Part shown: in pieces, positions 25,216 to 37,305 of the stretch | Position numbering within the stretch: position 1 is the first letter of the stretch | Layout: each line of letters starts with the position of its first letter | NCBI RefSeq assembly: GCF_902686445.1 | Contig: NC_062213.1 | Span: forward strand, 7,685,241-7,749,240 | Direction: 5' to 3' | Length of the DNA stretch: 64,000 nt | Origin: Sciurus carolinensis | Taxonomy: Eukaryota > Chordata > Mammalia > Rodentia > Sciuridae | The notes under the pieces: generated by a model | Told to the model about the DNA's origin: nothing | The model's database searches: none | The model's input: only the letters and a program-made list of their open reading frames with translations | Made by a program: the position numbers and the translations under genes

Positions 25216-26429
25216 AAAACACAGAAACCAAATGTATTAAAAGCACAGCCCCCAGGTGCAAAGCACAATCATAAGGCACAAAGTGACAGGTAAACTGTGC
25301 TATAAAAGATGGCCATCTGTGAACTGACCGGCTTAAATCAGAAGGGCATGCAAGCCCAGGGATACCGGGCTCATCAGGGAATCCAGGCCCATGAGTTCAT
25401 CAGACACACCCACCACAGACGGCTGCACCCCACACCTGGGACGCAACCGAGGACAGCACCTCAGACAGTGGCCTGGTGGCACACACTGGCCTGCGGTCCC
25501 ACCAGACCATCTGGTGAACACACTGAGGTCCACAGGCAGCCAGCCCCAACTGTCCTCCAGGCTTCACCGCGAGATCTCCCGCTTGACCTGGCGCACGTGA
25601 AGACTGCAGAGGGAGCTCCATGTCCTGAACGGCTCCAAGCCCGGAAGCATCCTCTGGCACCATAACCGCAGGGACCACTGCAGTGACCCTGCCTCTGTCT
25701 GCTCTCCGCCTTTGCTCCCAGGGCTGCCTCTCGAAGCCTGTTCCTGGCTTCTCCTAAGGCACACTCCAGAGCCTAAGACACGACGTGAGACTTGAACCAT
25801 GCAGACCTGGTGCTTGTGACTGGAATGAGATAAAAGAACTCGCACGCATCTCAGTCACACAGCAAGTGAGCCATGTGTATTTTTAGTGAATTAAAGTGAA
25901 TGAAAGAAATGTAGCTTGTGAATTTTTAGTCAATAAATTCTGACAATGTGGAAAGACGCACCCAAACATGTCTAGTCTGTTAAAGGATAGCTGGCTTATG
26001 GTCATGGACCCAATAAGGGAGGTAATTTAAAGAAACCTAAGAGCACATGGAGAGAAACAAAGCGTTGGAGCAAGCCCCGCTCCTGAGTGAAGAATGGCGA
26101 CTGTACAGAAGAAACGTGAAACCAGAGTGGGGACAGCAAGAGACCGAGCAGCTGGGCAGCTGAGCAGGACCCCAGGAGGTCCTTGGCTCTATCCATGGAG
26201 ACCATGGGTGAAAGTGAACGGAGCTCTCTCCTGTGGGGAGGAGTGCAGCAGGCGCAGGGCGGCTGTGAGGCTCGGGTGTGGCCTTCCACACCACGACTCC
26301 GACTCTCAGGGCCAACGGAATCATCCCTGGGCCACAGCCACTCAGACTCAGCTGAGAATGAACTATTTCTTATTTCTTTAAAGCAGAGTTGTAATTTTGT
26401 CTACGATAGTGAGGTGGTCATAGTAAGTA

Positions 26430-26690
26430 AATTGTTGACCTAGTTCCAAGCCAACCTAGCAAATTATCAAATGTGAGGAGGAGGTGGGGGAGACTTCCAA
26501 TTTGTGGCCAAGGTGGACAGCAATCGTGGGTAACCAGGGACCCCCCATTATGGTTGGTTTCTGAAGAGGGCACAATTGTGGGCTGAGCTCTCTCCACGTA
26601 GCTAGTGTCACAACTGAGTGAAACTGGAGAGCAGCCTGTCACTGTCTGCCACTGTCCACATGCACAGTACAAAAGTGAAGTTCTGAGGGT
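26430..26690 (+). mobile_element. LTR-like repeat (MaLR-type?)
   Basis: 'ggttggtttctgaagagggc', 'gggctgagctctctccacgt' and 'gctagtgtcacaactgagtg' resemble an old mammalian LTR. Family uncertain. Confidence 0.35.
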
Positions 26691-28177
26691 CACAGAGGAG
26701 TAGAGAGAAAATGGGAGTTTTCCTTGCAGTTGTGATCAACATACCTGTGTTTGGGTTATAAAAACAAAAGAAAAATCACCTTTCAAAATGGAGGCAGTGG
26801 ACCACTGGGAGGGCATGTGTGTGATTTCTAGCTGCTGCCTGGAATGCACACTTTGGGCCCTTCGCCTGTGACCTGGGACACCTGCAGCAACCTAGCACGT
26901 CTACGATCACACTGCACGCGAGGTGGCGGGACCCTTCTGTCCTGCTTGCGCCCTCCTGCTTGGCCTCCACTCCTTCTCACCATGCAAGCTCCCACGTTTC
27001 CTGCCCTCCTGTGAATGACAACTAGAGCCACCCTGAAGGCCCCAGTGAGGTCCCTGCACTTCTGCAGTTTGGGTTTTAACCGACTGGCAAGGTTCACAGA
27101 GCTGCGTCGGATGGACGCACGTTCACCCCGGCTGCACATCTCTACACATGCTGACCCTGCAGCAGCCATCAAAAATGGCTTCACTTTAGACATCTCTACG
27201 CGTCTTTCTCCACAATCTCACCGCTGCTTAACTTGTGAAGTGCTCTTAGTGAGTGCGTTCTGGGCTATGCTAATTTTCCAGTTATTCAATTATTCATACA
27301 AAAGTAATAAATCAGGGTCATTATGGGAAATAGGTACTTCTTGTTCTCAAAAGAGAGATGAGTTACTGTGATTATGTCCAATTTTTCCAAGGTTCCGATT
27401 TGTACTCAAATGCTTAGAAACACACCCATTGTCTATTTTCTTCTTTTGGGGAAAAAAAACCTAATCATGCTGAATTGCCTTCTTTTCTTATTCTAGATGA
27501 CAAGTGTCCACCAAGGGGATTTGGTCTTGCAATGGCTAGCCTGTTCTAGTCAAACGAGGACTGTGTACGCCAAACGTACCCTCAGAGCAAGCGTCCAGTG
27601 GTCAGATGGGCTCATCTGCCAACGGGTGTTCTTCTCCATGACCAGCACTCAGGGAGTCTTTCATGACAGTGACTCTGACAGAGATCAGCTGGCTCAGATG
27701 CATTAAAAATGATCACGTATCTTCACCAACTCACTTTGAGGAAAATCAGTTCAACTTCAAAGGCCCACTTGTTGTGAATGGCTGGGTGTCTCACCTGGGC
27801 TAACAAAGCACATGCTTTCGTAGGGTGTTAACTACTTACCAAAAATAACTAGAACATGTCTTTCTTGGGGCTGTGCCTGCGTGAAGATGCTTTTCACTTC
27901 AGGACAGGTGACGTGAAGAACGGTATCTGAGGCCTTGACAGGTACACTTCCTCATCAAGCAGCACTTGTGCCACAAATTCAAAGAACAGAATTCCTCCCA
28001 CACTTTTCTGGTTTAAATAAGCAACTATGAGATGTATTTTTCATCTTTTATTATGGAAATAATGGCTTTGGACAGGTCTTATATCAATGTTAAAACGGAC
28101 AGCAAACGGAGTTGTTAAATATACTTTTTCAAGTTCTACAGAAGTGAAATTTTTATCACTATAAATGTATTTCAAGG

Positions 28178-28295
28178 ATTTTTTTTTTTTTGGGCTGTGT
28201 AGAGTTAGAATCTAATGCAGGGCCTGCCACAGCTACGCACTGAACTAAGTGCATAGCACTAGTGCGGTTCTATCACTGAACTAAGCCCCGAGCTT
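28178..28295 (-). mobile_element. Diverged ID-like SINE
   Basis: A poly-T run, then a worn reverse ID arm with a partly duplicated 'cactgaactaagtgc/cactgaactaagccc' segment. Confidence 0.5.
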
Positions 28296-28380
28296 CAAGG
28301 ATGTTTTTTTAAAATTTGTATTTTTGAGTTATAAAACAAATAACAAGCTCTTCTCAGAAATGAGGATGCTCTGAAATTAT

Positions 28381-28590
28381 TTTTTTTTTCTTTGTAGTAC
28401 TAGGATCAAACTTAGGGCCTTGCACATGCTATGTGAGAGTTTGCCAACTGAGCTACATTTCAGTACCTTTTCATTTTTAATTCTACTTCTGCAACAGGGT
28501 CTTGCTAAGTTGCTCAACCTGGCCTTGAACTTGCGATCCTCCTGCCTCAGCTTCCTGAGTACTTGGGATTACAGACGTGTAATCTACTGG
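28381..28590 (-). mobile_element. B1-dID SINE
   Basis: Reverse ID arm ('gtactaggatcaaacttagg'), T-rich linker, then a complete reverse B1 arm ('cgatcctcctgcctcagc'). Confidence 0.87.
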
Positions 28591-29256
28591 CTGAAATTCT
28601 TCTGACAAGTGTAGTAGGAGCGGTAGTTTTTTTCTTTTTTTTCAGTCCTAACCCCATCCCATTCTTTCTAAGAGTTCTCTCATCTATGTGCTCAATTAAA
28701 GTAGTCTTAGCAGAGAACTGTCACTGACATCCATGAGAAAAATGTACTCTGTCTCTGTGTGGAGCTGTTTAGATCAAGAGACATTTACCAGTGTGCCAGG
28801 AACGCTCAGAGCTGCTGAGCTGAGGTACTCAGCTGATGCTCCCCAGGATGGGCAAATGAAGTCACTGTACCACCCAGCCACATGCCGGACTGTGCACAGA
28901 AGACACTTGGAGGAAAAGGGACTCATGCAGCAGGCTCCTGGCCAGCTCTGCAGCAGCAATGTCCTGAAGCTTAGAGCTGAGGACACTCCATCCTTCACTC
29001 AACAAACACTACAAGAAGATTCAGTGTTCTTTGTGCCCCTTGCAATCCAAGAATTCTCAGCTTAAATGGTGTGCCAGACATTGTATTAGCTGCTGTGAAT
29101 GAAAAGTGAGTGAGGGGGAGAAGGCTTCACTCCAACAGAGTTTAGAATCTAATTTATGATGAGTCTGGTTCAACGTAATACTTTAGTAAATTCTATGATG
29201 ACTAACTTTTCCACTTGATATAATCAATTCTCTGTGTCATGGGATCCTTGGCTTTC

Positions 29257-29452
29257 TTTCCTTTTTCTCTTGGTACTGGGGATTGAACCCTGGGGTACTT
29301 AACCACTGTGCTACACCCACACTCCTTTTTAGTTTATATTTTGAGACAGAGTCTCACAAAGTTGCTGAGGCTGCCCTCAAATTTGTGATCCTCCTGCCTC
29401 AGCTTCCTGAGTTGCTGGGATTACAGGTGTGCACCACCACGCCTGGCTAGGT
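29257..29452 (-). mobile_element. B1-dID SINE with perfect target-site duplication
   Basis: A complete reverse dimer. The 12-nt TCCTTGGCTTTC at 29245..29256 is repeated exactly at 29453..29464, which fixes both ends of the insertion. Confidence 0.93.
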
Positions 29453-30388
29453 TCCTTGGCTTTCCAAATTAGTATCTTGTTGCATTCCCACCCTGTCTAA
29501 AGAAAACAGAGAGAAACAAAATAAATGTCTTTCCAACTTTTCTTCCTGCCCCCCGCCCACCTTCCCATGCTGCAAAGCTAAGCGTGTTGCCTCAGTACCT
29601 CCAGGATTTCCAACAGTCAAGACCAATGGACAAGGTATGGAGATATGGCAGACACTGAAGAGCTGGGAGGAGCAGATCCTACCAACGTTTGGTCAGGAGA
29701 GGAAAGTGAGGCCAGTAGGGCACAGGTGAGGGCAGTGCTGCTGAGGGTCTACTCCTGACACAAAGTTCCTGACGTGCAGCGTTCAGCTCTCCAAGCTTCT
29801 GCAAATGTGCAAAAAGGTTTTTACAAGATGCCAGACTGGCGAAAACCCTTCTTCTTGGCTATGAATCTCAAAAAGGTTCTCAGGAACACCAGACGCTACA
29901 CTGTGTGCATCAGCGATAATATCTACCATCTGAACCCATGAGGGCAGGCTGGGACCCACAACGCCACCTAAGGCACACCTGGAAAAGCACAGCTTGGTTT
30001 CAAGAGTGCAAACACGGTCAGTTGTGAGAGTTGGTGAAGATGCTCAGGCGGCCCTCCACCAAGTTAAGGCAAAGAGGGGTGATGTGGTGGCCCGTTAATC
30101 AAGGAACACCGCAGTGGGGCAGCAGGAGTGCCGGCCTTGGGCTGAAGTCGCAGTTGCAGTGACAACCAGTGCCTGGAAGTGTCAGCTGAGAGTCTGGGAC
30201 TCGCAGTGAGGACTTCCCTTCTCAGAGCTCTCTGTCTTTGCCTGCCCGGCTCCAGCCCTCTCCTACAGGGCAAGTCCCGGGTGGTGGGTGGGAAGGGGGA
30301 CACAGCAACTCAGCGGGTATCTTGTAGGGTATCTGTTTCAAGGTCTTTCCTATTTTCTATCAAAAAAAGAAAATGAACAAAATCACAA

Positions 30389-30600
30389 CAGGTGTGGTGG
30401 TGTACGCCTGTCACCCTAACTGCTCAGGAGGCTGGGGCGGGGGATACAAGTCCAAGGACAGGCTGAGCAATTTAGTGAGACCCTGTCTTAAAATAAAATG
30501 AAAATATGGGGATGTGGCTCATGGTCGAGCATTTGCCTAGCACGCCCAAGTTCCCGCGTTCAACTCCTAATACTGCAAATAAATAAACAAATATTTAAAA
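30389..30600 (+). mobile_element. B1-dID SINE
   Basis: B1 arm ('gtggtggtgtacgcctgtc'), linker, and an ID arm with A-rich tail. AAAATCA occurs on both sides. Confidence 0.85.
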
Positions 30601-31809
30601 ATCAGAGATTATTTAAAATCAACAGCAAAACCAAGTCTCTTGAGGTTTCATTTGCTCTTCCTTTCCTGGACAGTGAAATTTTGAATTTACTCATCTAATT
30701 TATTCTAAACCGACTGACTACACAGGCTGAGACAAAGAACATGAGTGCCTGCTTGGTCCAGGCACAAGGCCAGGAATCATCACTGAGCAAAAGGTCAGTT
30801 AATCCACGCACAGGCGGCAATGGCTACTTCTTTGGCAGCAAGTGGAGTACGAAGCCACGTGTTCAATCAAATCTCCTCACTCCAAATTCATGGTAAAATG
30901 AGACCTGACACTTCTACATTAAACCTAATCCTGGTAGAAGCAGGTAAGCCAAGGTGGACATAAAATGACACTGCATCTGCATGAAGGGATCTTTAAGTAG
31001 GCTCCCTCTTCTCGGTACATCTATTAACTTTCAGGAAACTCAATGTTTGGGGAAGAATGTGAAGAACAATTAGTGTCAGTTAGATAAGAATATTAGGAAG
31101 CAGAACACGTTCCATTGTAAGAAATAAAAAGAGAAGACATAGGAACCACATTCTTCTACAACTAAATAACAAAATGGTGAAATTGTTTATTACGGAATTT
31201 GTTAAAAATAATTCACTGAGCTCTCAGTATGCCGTCAGTTAAGTATGAAGAAATAAAAGCTATCCATCTCTGCCCCACCAGAAGTTCAGCCTAGGTGTGA
31301 GAGAGACATGTAACAGCTGTTGTATGCCCAACAGATTAGTTACTACTACTTTTGAGTTTCTCTAGCAACAGCTGGCCTAAGTCCAGAGGGAGAAGAAGAG
31401 ACAGTTAGAATAGGAGAATCTTCTACGCTGAGCAGGCAGCAGAGCCAAGTTCTGGAGGGCTAGACGGCACACTCAGAGAATTACAATACCTTCAGTATGC
31501 GCAAGACAAGTGGCCACAGATGAAGCTCGAGAGGTTGTTGAAGGACAGGGGATCACAAAAATGTTCTAGAAGCCATGCAAGAGGTGCTCAGGACCTAGGA
31601 AGAGATCTCCAAAGCGTGAACCAGGTGCACCTGTCAGTCTTGCCTGTTACTGTCACTACTTCCTTCTCAGTGCCACCAGTTCACAGCCCCTCTCTTCAAT
31701 ATCTTCCATTAACAGGATCAGTCATCCCTCTCTTTCCAATTCCCCATTTATGAGAAACTAGGATGCTACAGTAAAAATTCCAGGGGGTCTACATTCTTCA
31801 AGAATTTCT

Positions 31810-31987
31810 ATCAGATATGGTGGCTCATATCTGTAACCCCAGCTCCTGGGGAGGCTGAGGCAAGACTGCAAGTTAAGGCCAGTGTGGATAACTCAGCAAG
31901 ACCTGTCTCAGAATAAAAAATAAAAAGGGCTGGGGACGTGGCTCAGTTGTTAAATGCACCCAGGTTCAATCCCCAGTACCAAAAAGA
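31810..31987 (+). mobile_element. B1-dID SINE, 590 nt from exon 6
   Basis: Both arms are clear, including 'gggctggggacgtggctcag' and 'ccccagtaccaaaaa'. It lies just downstream of exon 6 in gene orientation. Confidence 0.9.
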
Positions 31988-32577
31988 GCCTTTCCTGTTT
32001 CCTTGCTCTTCGTGGTTTTGTTTTTTTCATGGTTATATATTTTTCTCTTAGGTTAAGTCTATGAACCATAGTAAAGAATTAATAGATGATAAGTTAAAAA
32101 ATTGATTTGTATCAATTAAAAAACAAGTTGCACTTTTGTATCATTTGTATCATGGAAAACAAGTTGCACTGAAAGTATCTACCTAGCAGCACATCTCAGA
32201 GAGCCCTGAGCAGGACCCTTCAGAGAGTCCTTGGGCAATCTTCTTTCAAATGACCGACCTGCTCCCAGGCACAGTCATGGTAGGACAGGAAGGCCTGTTT
32301 CCTGCAACTCCAGAGAGGGCCGAGGACCCACTGCTGGACACCAGAGCTGCAGCTCCCACACTCGTTCCTGCCCAGCCTCAGGGTGAGGCAGAGGCCAGGC
32401 CCTGTCTACACCTCTAGTACCAGGGGCCTACTCAGCCTCCATGACTGTTCGCAGCACTGAGGCACGACATTCCAGAACTAAACAAGGTGAGGGGCTACAC
32501 TGGCCTGTGCTACCCAGAGCCGTGTCTAGACCAAGTCACCCTGACCAACAAAGTTGCCATGCAACACTGCCACTCAC

Positions 32578-32773
32578 ATACTCTCCGTAGGTCTCTTGTG
32601 TCGGGGGTGGTGGTGGAGGTCTGTACCCAGTGGGGGGCACGCCTCTTGCTCTGGGAGTGAGAAGGCCTCTTCCCCGACTCACTGGCCCCCGGGTGGACAG
32701 GACTCCTCTGGGAGCTGGAGTGCCACGGGGCACACCAACGCCGACTGGCCGGGCGGCGACTCCTCCTCTTCCC
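32578..32773 (-). CDS. KHDRBS3: KHDRBS3 exon 6: RG repeats and polyproline segment
   Basis: This 196-nt exon (1 nt closing the split Arg codon, then 65 codons) starts [23 protein letters not shown] and continues through repeated RG/RGRG units to a six-proline run ([15 protein letters not shown]), about residues 205-269. RG boxes are arginine-methylation and RNA-contact sites, and the proline run is an SH3/WW-type docking site in this family. The acceptor is TTTGCAG, with a textbook branch site CTAAC whose A lies 20-21 nt upstream of the exon. The donor is TAT|GTGAGT. Against the human sequence as recalled there are three substitutions, all before the RG block (T to A, V to G, T to A). An antisense-strand open frame also crosses the exon but has no coding support. 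Confidence 0.96.
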
Positions 32774-32800
32774 CTGCAAATGAGAGGGTCAGGTTAGCAG
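32774..32800 (-). promoter_or_regulatory. Exon 6 acceptor with consensus branch site
   Basis: Read on the minus strand, the intron end contains GCTAACCTGAC, then a short C/T tract and TTTGCAG before the exon. CTAAC matches the mammalian branch consensus YTNAY, and its A (plus position 32794) is about 21 nt from the splice point, a normal distance. This is pattern recognition only. Confidence 0.7.
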
Positions 32801-33119
32801 CACTTAGTATGTTTTCTGAGAGTCCATTCTTCACATATGTTTATAGCTCAAATAAATCACTGTTCCATATTTCCATAAAAAGCAAAAAGGAAACCATAGG
32901 AAAGAAAGAACCTAAGCAAACATGAAGCAGGTTTCCACCAAAAGGAAATCCAGCTACTTAGGCAGTCCAGCACGACATGGTCACATCAGAGATGGAGACG
33001 CAGCATCTGGTCACAGAAGGAGCAGGCTGCTGAGACCTCAGGGGAGGTCACAACTTCAGTTTGATCCCATGCCAAGGCTGTACCCAAATGTCACTCCAAC
33101 ACAAGATGAGCCATACCTT

Positions 33120-33200
33120 ACTGATCTCTGGACAAGGAAACTGAAGCTTAGAGAGCTTTTCAAAGTGCCTGAGAGCAGGTAGCAAAGTTAGGAGTCAAGA
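33120..33200 (-). mobile_element. MIR SINE fragment
   Basis: 'ggacaaggaaactgaagctt' and 'aggtagcaaagttaggagtc' are reverse MIR core. Confidence 0.5.
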
Positions 33201-33839
33201 CATATGCCACAGTAGCACCAGGGAGAACACAAAACAGACCAACGGTTTCTAAGGGAGAAACAGGAGGGGTGTCCCTCGGGTGAAAACCACCTGGTGCAGA
33301 CCACCACACAGCAGGAGAGTGTGTCCTGAGGGTGCCCAACGTACAAGCCACCACAGTGTCCAGCAAACAGGTCGCCTTATGTACACGAAGACTCTGGCTG
33401 CGAGCTCTACCAGCCAGCACCCCATGACAGAAAACTACAGTCAGATGTGAACTTGAAACAAGTCTATCAGGAATTTTAGCAGCTTTAAGCACAAGTGAGG
33501 TAAGGCCACAATCAAGGGAATGGTTCCTCAAGTTGGCAGGTGGAAGGCCTTTCTCCAGGCTTACATTCCAAAATGAAGAAAACTCCTGTGGCCTCATCTC
33601 TTGACGATATTTTCAACTTGACAGAAACTGACAACTCAGTCAGGACCCGTCTTCAGGAGCAGAGCAGCCCGTGAACGATGGCACTGGCACGCTCCACTCC
33701 AGCACTCTGGGAGGACATTCATTCTGCACTTGAATTTTGAAGAAGGAATGGGCAAAAGCAATTTAAGTGAAACAGGTAACACGGCTGATTTTACTATATT
33801 TCTATATAAAGACAGAGCTATATAAATACTGGAGAACTC

Positions 33840-34033
33840 TTTTTTTTGGTACTGGAGGTTGAACTCAGGGACATTTTACTGCTGAGCTACATCTCCAGCA
33901 CTTTTATCCTTTTATTTTGAAATAGGGTCTCACCAAGTTGCTGGGGATCTCACTAAGTTGCCCAGTCTTGCCTCAAACTTGCTATCTTCCTGTCTCAGTC
34001 TCCCAAGGTGCTGTGCACCACTGTACCTGGCCA
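33840..34033 (-). mobile_element. B1-dID SINE with internal duplication
   Basis: Reverse dimer in which the 'ctcac(c/t)aagttgc' segment of the B1 arm occurs twice in tandem. It lies about 1.07 kb upstream of exon 6 in gene orientation, opposite in orientation to the copy at 31810. Confidence 0.88.
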
Positions 34034-34136
34034 TAGAACATTTTTATATACTAGATTTACTTAAACAAGCTATATGTCATGAAAATGAAAGTTACATACA
34101 TACACACAGATATAGAAATATCTACCCATCTATCTA

Positions 34137-34435
34137 CAGCCACATGTCACTTAATGACAGATGCATTCCGAGCAATTCATATGTAGGAGGTTGTGTCACT
34201 GTTCACATACCAAAGAACACAGGCACATGAACCTGGATGGCAGGGCCTACAACAACCGGTAGAACGGTGTAGAATGGGCAGTGCAATAGGGCTGTTTAGA
34301 TCAGCACTGCCAGACAGACGAGCAGTGTGTTGCACGACAGTTACCATGGCTACTACATTGACAGCTTCAGGCATTTTCCAGCTGCATTACAGGCTAATGA
34401 CCACCATTGCATATGTGGTCAGTCACTGATTGAAG
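34137..34435 (+). mobile_element. MITE, TcMar-like, 3' end incomplete
   Basis: Starts after a TA with 'cagccacatgtcacttaatg' and shares 'gcatatgtggtcagtcactg' with the complete copy at 50760. Confidence 0.5.
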
Positions 34436-34464
34436 AGGTCTGTGCTGAGAGACTATCTCTGCAT

Positions 34465-34492
34465 TACCTACCTACTTATCTACCTACCTATG
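34465..34492. repeat. (TACC)n-like simple repeat
   Basis: Degenerate CTAC/CTTA/CTAC units. Confidence 0.6.
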
Positions 34493-34884
34493 TCAATAAA
34501 AAGAGAAGAATGCTGGCATTATGTAAGCACCAAGTCTGGAAGGCTGTATTCTCTTTGTATGGATCTGCATGTATTTTCTGTTCTCTTTCAGAGAAGATCT
34601 GAATACGATGAATGATTTGAGTCTGACGACCTCAAAGGGATGCAAAGGTGACTGCCTGGCTGGGTGTTTTGCATGTGCTACACCATATGTGAAAGTCCCT
34701 AGCCCATGAGCACAAACCACAGGCTCCACACACAAACTAACAAGCAAAGACAGTAACAAAGGGAAAGTTCAAGTCCGAAAACTTTTGAGGATATTTTTAA
34801 ATGCATTATTTGACACATTACATATTTTGGGAAAACGTACAAGTTTCCATCATAACAAAACTGAGACTAAGGAGGTAAGCATGT

Positions 34885-35343
34885 AGGCTGAATAATATCA
34901 GCATTATGTTGTCCCAGTTCTGGTGACCTGCACAAGTTTCCTGCATTAGAAAAAGGACCCTCACAGCTGTGATCAGGACCTTTAGATGGAGATTACCCTG
35001 GATTATCTTGTCTTGACTACCCTATACAATCACATGAATTCTATAAAAGGGCAGAGGGAGGACAGAGACAGAAAAGGAGAAGGAAGGGTGAAGACATGGG
35101 AGGGATCACTGTGATGTGGCCACAAATCCGGGCATGGTGGCAGTCACCAGAAACTGAAGGGACAAGAAAAGAACTTGCCCCCAGAGCCTCCAGAGGGAAC
35201 ACAGCCCTGCCAACACCCTGCCTTTGAACTACTGATACTGATTTTAGTCATGTGGCCTCCATGACTATACGAGGATAAATTTTTATTGCTTTCAGTTACC
35301 AAATTTGTGGTAATCTGTCATAGCAGCTAGCAGTAAACTAATA
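34885..35343 (+). mobile_element. MLT1-like MaLR solo LTR
   Basis: In order: 'gagattaccctggattatct', 'ggacagagacagaaaaggag', 'agagcctccagagggaacac', 'ttaccaaatttgtggtaatc', 'cagtaaactaataca'. The TAATACA end is typical of MaLR LTRs. No internal sequence follows. Confidence 0.65.
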
Positions 35344-35823
35344 CAACACATAAGTATTTTTAGGTACATTTAATGTTGGAAGACATAAAAATGAAAGAGG
35401 CAGTTAGGGTTTGCTGAGCACCTGCATGTATCTCATTCCATGAAATCGTCAATGAAACCTTCTTCCTGGTACAAAACCCCCACCTGCTCCAGGCCCTGAC
35501 TGCTGTTTACTTTATATCGCAGTAGCATACAACTTCTCTAACATTGCTCCCATTAGCAACTCTCAACAGAGGAAGAAAATTCTCATTCTCTCAAAGAAAC
35601 TTAAGAGACCTATAAGAACACTATTTTAAATGGTTTCATCCAAACTTCTACCTAAAAATAAATCAATGTAGTCATGTGATTAAAAGAAAAATCTGTACTT
35701 TTTACCACTGATTCCTTTTGGAACAAAAATGGAAAAATTAAAAATAATTTCCAAATAAATTTGACATAGTCATATCAAATTTTTGATTCTCTATAAAACA
35801 TTTCCTCTTAAAAGTAATCATAG

Positions 35824-36060
35824 TCTGGTATGGTGGTACACACCTGTAATCCCAGCATCTTGGGAGACTGAGGCAGAAAGATCACAAGATCGAGGCCACC
35901 CTCAGCAACTTAGTGGGCCCTTAAGCAATTTAACAAGACCCTGTCTCAAAATCTAAAAATAAAAAAAGAATTTAAAAAAGGGGAGGGTGGCTGGGGATGT
36001 GGTTCAGTGGTTCAGTGACCCTGGATTCAATCCTGGTACCAAAACAAAAAACAAACAAAT
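35824..36060 (+). mobile_element. B1-dID SINE with internal duplication
   Basis: B1 arm with two tandem copies of the 'agcaactta' segment, an A-rich linker and an ID arm ('gctggggatgtggttcagtg'). Confidence 0.9.
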
Positions 36061-36582
36061 GTAATAACAAACCAGAGACAGAAGTTAAAAAAAAAAAACA
36101 AAAATTGTGTGCCTGGACGGGCCCAAGGATTTTCCCATGCCACAGAAGAACCTGTAAAGAGCAGGCTGACAACAGACCTGTGGGCACCCATGCGATGCCC
36201 CCCGTCTTTGAGCTCTGGTGGTGTGGCCAAGAACCAGCCTCAGGAAGCAGGACCAGAGGCAGACACAGGCACCATCAGCTCAATCTGCACATCGATGCAA
36301 ACCCTTTCACAGAAAAGAACTACGATTTTAAAGAATCGACCTCAGAGTGAGTGAGAATCTGCCTGAAGTGATCAGCGAGTAAGTGGAAGGGTGGAAACGG
36401 TTAAGCCCAGGAATATCTTACTCCAAGGTAAATTCTCTACATCTGACTCAGCAACATCTGAACACAGGTTTCCTACAGATTCACTTACAGAACAGTTTCT
36501 GGCCACTGATATGAGAAAGCTCAAAACTATTGCCATGGCACACAAACCTTAAAGAAAAATAAGCCGATTAATAAACACCTAC

Positions 36583-36722
36583 CTGGTTATGGCTGGGGCT
36601 GGCACACCTCTTGTCCGCAGGGTGGGTTTCCCCCGAACCACTGGGACATCTGCATTTTCTGAACCACCATTCAAATACGTTAACTCCTGGAGCTGTGCTT
36701 GTCTGATCTCATCATTGTAGTC
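36583..36722 (-). CDS. KHDRBS3: KHDRBS3 exon 5: QUA2 region and start of RG-rich tail
   Basis: This 140-nt exon (46 codons plus 2 nt) encodes [20 protein letters not shown], then an acidic SENADVPVV stretch and the first arginine-glycine units ([10 protein letters not shown]). It ends in ITR with the Arg codon split AG|G into exon 6; this is about residues 158-204. The DYNDEIRQ part continues from the KH helix as QUA2, which in STAR proteins extends the RNA contact surface. The later RG sites are typical substrates for arginine methylation. The acceptor is a C/T-rich tract ending TTTACAG and the donor is CAG|GTAGGT. The exon is not a multiple of three, so skipping it alone would shift the frame; exons 5 plus 6 together are 336 nt and in frame. 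Confidence 0.95.
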
Positions 36723-37254
36723 CTGTAAAGGAGAGAGAAGACAGCACGCGCTGACTCACGTAAAAGTTCAGAAGTATTTAGAACAAATAGTGAAAAATAT
36801 TTTAAAGAAAAAAGGATTGGGAAAATAGCTGAATTCACTAAACAAGATATGACTTTATTAAAATGAAAACATATTAATAACTTTCTGTAAGAAGGGAAAG
36901 AGAAAAACCACAGTACTATTCCCCAACCTAAAATTTCCTACAATCAACCATCTTTCCTTTGCTTCCCTAGGCAAGGTTTCCAGGTAAGCACTTTGGATAA
37001 GATGAAAGCAGAGTTAAACACTGTCTGATAGCACTGCTCCTCACAGCTCAACTCCAGCGCAGTCAGTGAGCATCTGAGATGCCTCGGTGACAGGAAAACA
37101 AAGAAGAGTCGCCACCGTCCAACAGCCAAGGACTCACTCCAGCAAAGGAGAAAGACACCCAGCACAGCGGCTTCCCTGGTGCACTTTCTTTTGTACATTC
37201 CCCCTGCGATGCTGCATGAGCTGTGAGAGTCAACATTTTGAAAGTGTAATAATA

Positions 37255-37305
37255 ATCTTATTCCTGAAATTACTGAATTTACTTATCTTATTCCTGAATT
37301 TACTT
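37255..37305. repeat. Short imperfect tandem duplication
   Basis: 'atcttattcctgaa...tttactt' occurs twice in a row, the second copy 9 nt shorter. Confidence 0.8.

Larger units (their letters stand above)
10463..32577 (-). other. KHDRBS3 intron 6
   Basis: A 22.1-kb intron. It carries a broken old L1 (10.6-13.7 kb), sciurid-type L1 3' ends in both orientations, and about ten SINEs. I could assign nothing to 13660-14200, 14540-15250, 17250-17830, 18400-19230, 21010-22340, 22690-23720, 23840-25030, 25220-26420, 26700-28170 and 29460-30380. The part at 18690-19130 is very A+T-rich. The part at 25330-25830 is moderately G+C-rich. No splice-flanked open frame with recognisable homology was found in either. 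Confidence 0.85.
32774..36582 (-). other. KHDRBS3 intron 5
   Basis: A 3.8-kb intron containing a MIR piece, two B1-dID SINEs in opposite orientation, a MITE copy and an MLT1-like LTR. The stretches 33210-33830 and 35350-35820 show no recognised feature. Confidence 0.85.

Noticed and set aside
32510..32925. Three open frames across exon 6 (both strands)
   Set aside because: One is the exon itself read on into intron 6; the others are its shadows in other frames. The real coding limits are set by the splice sites.
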